From: Phalacrocorax aristotelis
Taxonomy: Eukaryota > Chordata > Aves > Suliformes > Phalacrocoracidae
Reading direction: 5' to 3'
Assembly: GCF_949628215.1 (NCBI RefSeq)
Contig: NC_134282.1
Coordinates: forward strand, 16,844,723-16,908,722
DNA: 64,000 nucleotides
Position numbers and translations under genes: made by a program. The number at the start of each line of letters is the position of its first letter. Positions within the stretch are counted from its first letter, which is position 1. The notes under the pieces are model-generated. The model was not told the origin of the DNA and did no database searches. It was given only the letters and a program-made list of their open reading frames with translations. Below are positions 55,009 to 64,000 of this stretch, piece by piece.

Positions 55009-57210
55009 GGTAGGATCAGAGGATGGGATCATGCTACTGCTATGACGGGTAGCAGGAGCGTTGTCATGTAAGGCAGCATACCAGGTTCCACCGCACAAAG
55101 CACTAGGTGAGAAGTAAGCCCAGTTTTACAAAGGATGGAGGCAACAACAGAAACAACCCAGAGGGAGATGCTTGGGAAGAAGCAAGCTGATGAGGAAGGA
55201 GAAGCCCTAATCACAGCACACCAGCTACCTGACCCTGGAGGACAGCAAATGACAGGGGTCCAGCTAGGCTGTAACAGTTGCCACATATTTCTTATTTAAA
55301 TGCAATTTGTTTAATCTCAAATTGGATTCAACCATCAAAGGCTCTCTCCTGTAGCACACTGACAGTTCACTTTAAATCTCTGCACCTTTAATCCTTTAAT
55401 TAGCCAAGAAAAATGTGATCTCAACTCTTCCACCAACCTAAGCTAATTTTCTGCATGGAGCTTCCAACTCCTGTAGGTTACAGGCTTTAGCTGCTCATGC
55501 AGCCAAGGGGAAAACATACAAAATAAAACAACTTCCCCACCCCTTTCCCACACAGGCTTCTCCATGTGCTGCCTCCCTGAAGAGCAAGCTCCTTGAAAAG
55601 TCCTTGCAAGAGCAACAGGGACCCATTTTCACATTGCAGTAGTGGTCTGGGAGGCATAATTACATTGTGTATGCAATTCAGAGAGAGAGAGCGCACAGGT
55701 TTTGATGTGTGCTACAGGGGTGGCTACAGGATTCTGGGGACAAGGCAATGTTTGCATAGGAGAGGGATAAAAATCAAAGAGTTAAGTCAATGCTTGAGTA
55801 AGAGTGTGTCATTCCCACCATGTAGCTTTGGCTACCTTCCTCATTGATTTTGGGATCGGAGCTCCAAAACAAGGAAACACAACTCTGACTAGCCAACCAT
55901 TTTGGAAACTCTCTCCAAAAGAAGATTTCTCCACACATGAGATCTGCTGTTGCTCAAGAGTGTCATGGCAACACAGCTCTGAAGGCAGAAAAGGAAGACT
56001 GCATGAGTCATCAGTGCTTCAGGACAGAGACCCATTCAGGCAAATTAAATTACACATCAGGCTTTTCATGCAGTCTAGCACACAAACTCATGGAAGGAAG
56101 TGAGTGCCACCTAAAGCCCTTGTCTGAAGCCCTAAGTATGGAGAGTGAGGTACAATCTGCACCTGAACACAGCCCTGACTGATTCTTTAAGTCAGGATGC
56201 TCCTTGCAGGGCAAGGGAAAAAGCAACCAGCTCTCTTGCTCAAGGCCTGCTGAAAGCACGCCCATAATGCAACTGCAGGGACTGCTGGCTTGCTGCATGC
56301 TAACCCAGTGTGTGACATACAGGAGAAAGGAGTTCAGACACAGCCAGGCCACCTCTGCACAGCCCCTAGACTGTCACATTCGAGTTGCAACGTGCCAGAG
56401 CTAGTGGTGAACCTGACCCATTGCTGCACCACCACACAGTCACAGCAGTTCTCTTTCTAGGCACAGCCTGGCAAGTCCATGCAGCATGGCATGGAGCCTA
56501 AGGCTATCCCTAGCATAGGTGTCCACCTGCTGAGCATGGACAAGCCATAGGACGCCTTCCTGGTAGCCAGCCAGGGAATACAGGTGAACAAGAGCACTGA
56601 GATTCACTAGGGACTTGACAAATGCATGCAACCACAGGAGTAAGAGTAACCTCACTCTGATGAGCAAATGCACAGTGGAAGAGCCCCATCTACATCAAAG
56701 GCAGAAGACAGGCATTTCTGCATCTTGCAGTTCCTTAATTTGCTTGTGTGTTGAGGCCTTAAAGAACATTAGCACATGACCAGGGCTGCCTTGCTTAAGC
56801 AAGCACTTTTGGCAAAGTCACAGCAGAATTTGATGTGAGGCAAGGGGTGGGGGGGGAAACCGTAGCCTGTTGGTATTAAGCACTGGCAAAGTACTACCCA
56901 GGTTGTATTACAACCCCATCCACATAGAACTGAGCATTTTGAATGCATGCCCATTTCCTCTGGTAGGATTTTAGAGGCACTGTGTTCGCATTCCCCACCT
57001 TATTCAGCCCAAATCTGTTCCCCCCAGCTCAGAGTCCAGCCCATAAGACAAGGAAAAAGATCTGAGCGACAGTTGCTACAGTCCACTGACAACAGATCCC
57101 AGTTACTCACAGTCTACACATTCAGAACTCATTGTTTATATGTGCAAACCAGAAATACAGCTGCATATGCACCTTGGGGGTCGACCTAAAAAAAATAAAA
57201 CCACTGAGCT

Positions 57211-57262
57211 CAGTATGATGATGAGAACCATCAGTATGACGATATGAGAACCTCAATATGAG
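57211..57262. repeat. Degenerate minisatellite (ATGAGAACC core)
   Basis: Three diverged units contain CAGTATGA or CAATATGA followed by GAGAACC. The unit length shrinks from left to right. Confidence 0.7.
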
Positions 57263-58260
57263 AACCAACCTCACCACTTCAGCTGCTCCTGAGTCACATA
57301 ACTGTTCTATGCTGCCACAGGCTTTGAGAAAGAGACATTTCAAGTGCACAATTAAAGGCAGGCAAAGTGCTCTGCAAACTGCAGTTGCTGGATGTTCATT
57401 CTACATTCAGCTCTTACAGAACAAAGAGGATAGGAGTAGGTGGCAAGAAGCATTTGACTGGAAAGCTGCATTCTGGTGTCCAGGCAGCCAGCCTGGTAAC
57501 TGAATCTCTGCACACTTTGATCAATGTATTACAGAACATCCTTCCACCGACAGACCTCAGGGTGCATACACAAAGGTAGTGAACAGTTACCAGGTTCACT
57601 CCAGGCAAGAAAGCAAGCTCATTTTGCAGCACCAAGATGAGTAGGGTCTTTTCTCTTTTCTTTTAAGAAAAAAAGGGGGGGAAAAAGGGATTCTACAGTG
57701 CTCTGAAAGCAGCTAATCAAATTATTAAAGTGCTTAAAAGTTTAATGAAGAAATCAAAGCTATTAAGCAAACATTCAGCTTGATGTCTCTTTCCCTTCAT
57801 ACCCACCCTTCCTCAATGCATTCAAAACCTCTTTTTGCTGTGCTACAACATGTTTGAACAGGTACTGAGATACAAACAAGTCTTGGCCCCATCTCATACA
57901 GAATGGATTGGTTGCAGATGTTCTCCTGCAAGCTACATCTTGCCTCCTGCAAGAGCATTCATCTCCAAAACACATCATTTCACCTACTTTGCCTGAAGCC
58001 AAAACTCAAAGGTTATTTAATTTTTAATTTTTTTTTTTTTTATTAACTCTAACATACCTACAGCTGTGCAAGCAAAACCCCATCTGGTTTTGCAAGGCAC
58101 AAAGAGGCAAATGAATAAGTTTAGATAAATGTAACCAAGCTGGGGCAGTCATCTTTCTGTTCACCCCTGCAGCAGCCAACAGCAATGTCAGGGGTGCAGT
58201 AAAACAAAAACCTGCTATATTTCAGAGGATCCCGACATATTTCACTGTCTTCCTAGGACA

Positions 58261-58318
58261 AGTCAGACATGAGCTCATACAGTGGCAGGTGAGTCAGTGA
58301 CGAGTCAGACAAGAGCTC
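58261..58318. repeat. Direct duplication of a 16-mer around an AP-1 site
   Basis: AGTCAGACATGAGCTC (58261-58276) and AGTCAGACAAGAGCTC (58303-58318) differ at one base. A perfect TGAGTCA (58290-58296) lies between them. Confidence 0.85.
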
Positions 58319-61300
58319 CTTAATTAAGTTTTAGGGGTAGATGATCCCTCGAAGGTGTAATCAGATTGGTATGGCCAGTGGAAAAAGAAAAAATATGAAA
58401 AATAAAGCTGAGTGAACTGTTACACCCTTGCTGAGCCATGCCAGGCAGGCTGAAGGCAGCACACAGCACATAGCTGGGGAGCCCCCAGTACACAGGAATA
58501 CCTGACCATCCTGCACTACTCCCTGGCAGTCAGCACCTGCCTGCATGCTCAGCCCTGCCTCTCCCAGGAGCAGAGAAAGGCCGAGCTCCCCGGCAAGCAG
58601 GTTATTCTGAGGTCACACTGCAGATATGGCATGATCCAGGGGGTCCAGGGTGAGGTGTACCCCAGGAGTTTGACTTTCAGAGGGAACGGGGTGGTTGGCA
58701 ACAGCTCAGACCTGTATGGCAGAGAGAGAAGTGGTCATAAGTTAGTCATTCCCAATCGCTAACCAACAGAGTCAAACTTGGCCACGTGCTTTGTCAACCC
58801 TTAAAATGCTACGAAGCTACCCTGGTTAAGAGAAAGACCCCACGAGTTCTGTGTTTAGGAAGCTTCCCTGAAATAAGTTACACAACATGAAACAGAATAT
58901 CAGTGTATTAAAACAGAATAGCCCCATTGAACTGATTGCAATCAGCAGGGTGGCCAACAGCAACAGAGCTTTTTTGCACTCGTGACATCAGACATACAGC
59001 ATGAAAATAGTTTTCTTCCAGCTTGTGTCTCTGCAAATTCAATCTGGAATGCAGCTCACCTGTGGAGCTGCTCTTCCCATCAGCCATGGACTCTGCTGCA
59101 GTGCTCCCTCTGAACACCAGCAGCATCAGAGCAACCCAGTTCTCCCCATTTGTATTTTGCACAGATCAGTCTGCTGAAAAACAAACCCAGAAAGACAGTC
59201 CCCATCTTCTGTAGCCCTTTTGAGACTCATGGCAAAGGAAATTGGCAAAAATGACTCCTCGGAGAAGTTGGCATACAAAAGGGATGCCAAATAAAGCTCA
59301 AATTTATTAATTCCTTATAGAAACTGTATTGCAAACTGCTCAGTCCACATGCTTTGTCTTTGCCAAACCTTACAGAACTAACAATGACTCTTCTGAAGGT
59401 TTTCCTAGGGGCCTCACAATGTCCTTTATGGGTGCCAGTACTGTAAAAGATTTTAGTAGGACAACTAGAAATGCAGAGACTGTTTTTTGTTGGAGTCCCC
59501 CTTGCTCATATGCCTACTAGAACCCACCAATGGTGGATAAAAAAAAAAAAGAGTAAGTACAAATAAATTTGATCAGGTTGCAGCAGAAGAAACAGGAGAC
59601 AAGGGACTCATCGCAAAACTAGCCACCACCTTGCTGATTAATGAACAGGTGTCATTCAGTGCTCAGCCACCCGACAAACATCTCCCAGAAAGGCTTTTTC
59701 TCTCCCACCCATGGTGATGCTAACACTCAAATGCAAACAAAAGCGGGTGTGCTGCCTGCCCCGTGAACACCCTCCAGGCTGGGCACTGAGCCCGGTGGCA
59801 CAGCTCCCGACCCTTCCTCATAGGAATCCCTTCCAGCTCCACATTTTAAGTGGGGTCCAAGGAGCTCTGGGTGCAGGTTTGATAGCAGACCTGGGCTGAT
59901 TCTTATCCCCTTGCAAGGCCAGGAGGAAGTCAGCTCCCAGCCACAGCTCATGCAGTTGAGCTAATAAGCCCCGACAAGTGGCAGGGTGAGTTTGCTGAGG
60001 CTTGGCACCACAGCTAATGTAGCAGTGCTGGTACAGTGGCGTGCTCTGGCTACATAACAGGAAAAGGCTTTCCTTCATGCCATAGCCCTCAAACAGCCTC
60101 TGCATCAGTAGTTTTCACACCTGTTAGGCCTGACACTGGTAAAGCTCAAGATCTCAAGTGGGGGAAGCAATAATCCAGCCAGTACTCTGGCAGTTTCAAG
60201 CTTTAGCCTGGAGATACATTTTGGTTCCTTCAAAAGTTAGTCTATAAAGACTTTAGTGTCCTGTAAATAACTCAAAAGAAGAGGCCTTAAAGCTAAGGCT
60301 AGTGATACAGGATGCACAGCAAGCAGCAGTCCCCAGCTGTCCCCCCTGGGCATTTCACATCAGGGGTCTAAGTGCTTTACAACACGAGGCCATGGTGACA
60401 CAGTGCCAAACCTAAGGGTGGGTATTTGGAAAGGGGGAAGAGGGGGAACATAGTCACAGGGAATGACTTGCACAACATTACCCAGATTACATCTAAATCA
60501 CAGGGCAGGAGCAACTCTGAGGCTGGGCTCAGAGCCAAATCTGCTGCTCATCAATGCTGCTCTCTAGCAGGGCATCTCCAGGCAGCAGGGCTTCTCTCCC
60601 CAGGAGGGAAGCGTGGTGCACCCCGGGACACACAATAGCCGGAAGGAGAGCCCCAAGTGGCAGCCCTTGCAGGGGTGCTCTCCTCTTCTTTCAGGGGAGG
60701 GTATAGCCCTCCCCAGCACTATGAAGCAGCATAACCATCACGGCTAATCGGGAAAACAGCAGAGCCAGAAAATTTAGACCCACATCCTGTCTCATTCATT
60801 CAGGAAAGACAGGTCAGCCTTCAAGTGCTGCTTTCTTGAGTTTCCTCTAGCACATTTTTCAGCTTTCTATAAAGCTGAATTTAGATTAATTTCAGCAGCT
60901 GACATGTATCAGCAGATCATAAAACACTCCTTTTTATCAGACAAATAATATTTTGCTCTCCTTAAGAACCACACTCATAGAATACATCTGAAAAAATGCA
61001 AGAGAAGTAGCGCTCTCCTCCTATACCTCCACTGAGTTTTGCTCCAATGTTTAAGTGTTATCTTTAACAACTGGAAACGATAACATTTGTACTAATACTC
61101 AGGTCTATTTACAAGAGGATCTAAACTCTTATTTGGGTAGCTCTCCTATTATGTTTACAATACAAATCTGACATGCCTGCACATAGCAAAACCTCATGAA
61201 AAGATTTCCATTGCATAATAAAGTTCATGCTCTTTCCATATAGAAGCCATCCTTACCCAGGACACTTCTTTTTTGAACAAAGTAGGCCATTTCTTCATAG

Positions 61301-61358
61301 TGTATGGTCTGACATGCACTGGAGCTGAACCCTCAGTGTACAGAGCACCACCAATGCA

Positions 61359-61382
61359 ACACACACACACACACACACACCA
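61359..61382. repeat. (AC)n microsatellite
   Basis: About 12 AC units in intron 4. A useful polymorphic marker, with no other role seen. Confidence 0.95.
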
Positions 61383-64000
61383 CCTTATCCTTGCTTCAGC
61401 ACACCGCTGAACTGCTACTTGTTCTGAATCAAGTTGGCAGGGAAATAATATCTATCACAACTGCAATATTTCAGCTAACTTAAGGAAAAGAATAATCGCC
61501 TCCAAGGGTGGTTTTTGTCTGCAAGGTGAGCAATACCTATTGCACCAGCCTACCTGAAAACTTAAACAGTCACACAAATTTTTTTTTTGCACAAAGCTTT
61601 TTGCAGGGTTGAAATATCTTCTATCAGTGCTCAGCTGTGGCAGATTAAGTTATACAGCTCAATAGTATGGGGGCAACTGGCAACTTTTTAGGACCACCCC
61701 CCCCACCTCAGAGTGGGCTACCTCCCTTATGCCCCAGCTTGCCATGACCTCTAGAAAAGTGAGGAGGCAACTCTGCCAATGCCTCACTTAAGCTCTGCTG
61801 GGCTGCTTATCACTTATGAAATTGAGGACAGCTCAGCAGCTTTTACAAACCAGCTTAGAGGCAGTCCTCATGCTGAACAGTATTAAAAAAACCCAAAACA
61901 AAATAAATAAAAAAAAAAACCACACCACAAAAAACAAAACAAACCAACACTTGAAAAAAGGCAAAACACCCCACTCCAAAAAACTACTGGTTTGGAAATC
62001 GTGGCACTTTTGACGCCTTGGTTTCCCTTGTCTAAAATGGCGACTATGCTCCTGATTTGCCTACCAAGCAAAGGTGTTTGCTGATTAGGGAAGTAATGTT
62101 TGTGCAGCACTTTAAAGACTTAAAGTACTACATTAATCCTACATGTTGTTCTTAGTAGAAGCCAATTTTTAACTAAGAGGAGGAAAAAAAGAAAGGTGAT
62201 TTAAATAGTGACCCTCCCCTACTTCAAGATGTTCACTCATCTCCCAACATCAGCTATTCTTATCTGTAAATGTTTTTTTAACCCTTCCTTCTCATAGTTC
62301 TATGAAACCACAAGTCTCATTCAGCTTTTATTTGAAAAATGGCTTCTTTCCAGGCTGTGGCTGTTTCTTGTAAAGTTAATTCCTTTGGTAATACTGCTGG
62401 AGGCACATTGGTATGGTTGGTGTATGTGTGTATACATATATATTTTCCCCCTTTTCACACGGTGTTGTTTTTATATATGTGTAGTGAAAGATACCTAATC
62501 CAGGATTATGATTCTCTTTATTCCTTTCTCATGAAAGCAGGTGGGGCTTTTTTGTGCAAGTTGCACTGATGAAAATTATGTTTAATTAACACTTTTTCCT
62601 CTCCACATAGACAAAAAAATTCTCATTAAGAACCAAAAAAAGTTTCTTGCACTTAATTCTGTGTCTCTGAATTTTTCTTAAAAAATAATTAAAACCTTAA
62701 AACAAACTTTCTGAAGGGGGGAAAAAAAAAGTCTGACGTCAGTACAACTAGAAATTGCATGTGCAAAACAGCAGAGGGATCTTTTGCCCCCATGGAGGAC
62801 ACAGCCATGACTACTTTCTCCATCCTCATATGTCTGACCCTAATGTCTCAGTGTTTTTCACATGAAGATCCTGCAAGACCTGTAGCAAGCTCTAACTGGT
62901 CTCCTGTTACACTGGGAGAGAATCAGCCACAAACGTACCAACCAAGAGGCTAAATCCTAGTTGAAAGAGGAGGACATTCATGCTGCTTGAAGCCTGCTTT
63001 CTCTCAGCAGGTCAGGTGTGCTGCTGCCCAACACTAACTGTGCTGTTTGAAGAGCAGAGCACACACCATTACAAGTCAGGACACCCAAATTTTCTGTTCC
63101 CCGTGCTGACAGATACCACTTCCTGATTATACGAAGTAAATAACTTCCCTTCTTATCCTTCCTGGGCATCGCTAGCTGTGGCGAGTACAGACTGCCCCTT
63201 ACAGCATGCTCACACCACAGCACAGTGCCGTCATCACGGAGAGCACTGGTCTAATAAAGAGCATATAGCAAAACTCCTCACTACGATGACAGCCATTCAT
63301 ATAGGGAGGCTATATTGCCTTGGCAGGCTTTAGAGGACAATTAAGGGTACAAAAAAGGAAACAAAAAAAACAAGACAGCTCACATCACAAGATATTTTCT
63401 GGAATCTATTACACAGATCTGTAGAGCTACTTGTAAGGTGTAACTGAAGAAGATAACTGCTAATAAAAACAAAATATACATGACAAAGAGATTGGGGGAA
63501 AAAGAACAATTACATTCTAATGGGAACCTAATGCACTCAGATCTTCTTCTACTCAAGCATAAAAACCCAAACAGAAGCCAGGAGGCGCCTCCTGGCTGGT
63601 TCTCACAGGTGAACTGGTTCTTCCCAGCTTTGCTAGCTTGAAAACATCTCCCTGCTGTGAGAAAGGCACCTCCTTCAAAGACAACAAGCCCAGCTCCTCT
63701 CTTTCCAGGTAGGTGACCTAGGACAAGTTACATATGCCTCAACAGCCTTAGTGTTAAGCCCTGTAATATCACACAGGGGGAAACACACTTGACAAGCTCT
63801 TCAAGCAGGAAAGTGTGATCACAACCTCTCCGCACAAGAACAATGGTGGCTATCAACGCCCGCCCTGCCTGCACCATGCCAAGAGGCAGTGTGCACTGGA
63901 AAGAGCCTCTTCAGGCAGGCATGGCTGCAGAAAGCTTGAGAAAGCCAAATCTTAACCACTTCTCACCTGAGACAAATGCCCAAATATGGAAGTGCTCCAA

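Larger units (their letters stand above)
49159..58296. promoter_or_regulatory. Cluster of eight perfect AP-1 sites in intron 4
   Basis: TGAGTCA or its complement TGACTCA occurs at 49159, 49677, 52104, 52469, 52822, 56004, 57290 and 58290. By chance about one is expected per 8 kb. None was found in the rest of intron 4. AP-1 and p63 co-occupy epidermal enhancers in mammals, so an enhancer cluster is plausible. The site at 56003-56011 is the palindrome ATGAGTCAT. Confidence 0.35.

Overview
This window is vertebrate nuclear DNA. It holds the 3' part of one tumour protein p63 gene (TP63) on the minus strand. Ten coding exons, with canonical splice sites, run right to left from 40462 to 20128. They encode 487 residues: most of the DNA-binding domain, the tetramerization helix, a glutamine-rich linker, the SAM domain and the C-terminal inhibitory tail that ends in a SUMO consensus. 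The protein sequence, the compact introns and the near absence of recognisable interspersed repeats point to a sauropsid, most likely a bird. That placement is inference.

Layout. Bases 1-17400 lie beyond the TP63 3' end. No protein-coding gene is proven there, but they hold a small CpG island (about 13270-13425), a homopyrimidine/G-quadruplex tract, and one unidentified 97-nt exon-like segment on the minus strand (11027-10931). The TP63 3' UTR probably covers about 17405-20127. Exons numbered as in human TP63 follow: exon 14 (20424-20128), 13 (21766-21673), 12 (22780-22636), 11 (23934-23777), the gamma-specific terminal exon 15 (30901-30787) inside intron 10, then 10 (35545-35409), 9 (36607-36525), 8 (37738-37602), 7 (38119-38010), 6 (38559-38444) and 5 (40462-40276). 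All reading phases join without a break. Everything from 40463 to 64000 is intron 4. Exon 4, the TA exons and the delta-N first exon lie beyond the right edge.

Isoforms. The sequence supports the alpha form (exons 10-14), the beta form (skipping the 94-nt exon 13), the gamma form (exon 10 to exon 15) and a read-through form that stops one codon after exon 10.

Most interesting signals. (1) A GC-rich, CpG-rich block in intron 4 contains a candidate unreported first exon on the TP63 strand: an ATG with A at -3, 17 codons and a gtaatt donor in phase 0, which matches exon 5 exactly. (2) Eight perfect AP-1 sites lie within about 9 kb of intron 4, with a perfect p53-family half-site among them. (3) The exon-like segment at 11 kb and the CpG island 2.4 kb upstream of it could belong to one unannotated minus-strand transcript.
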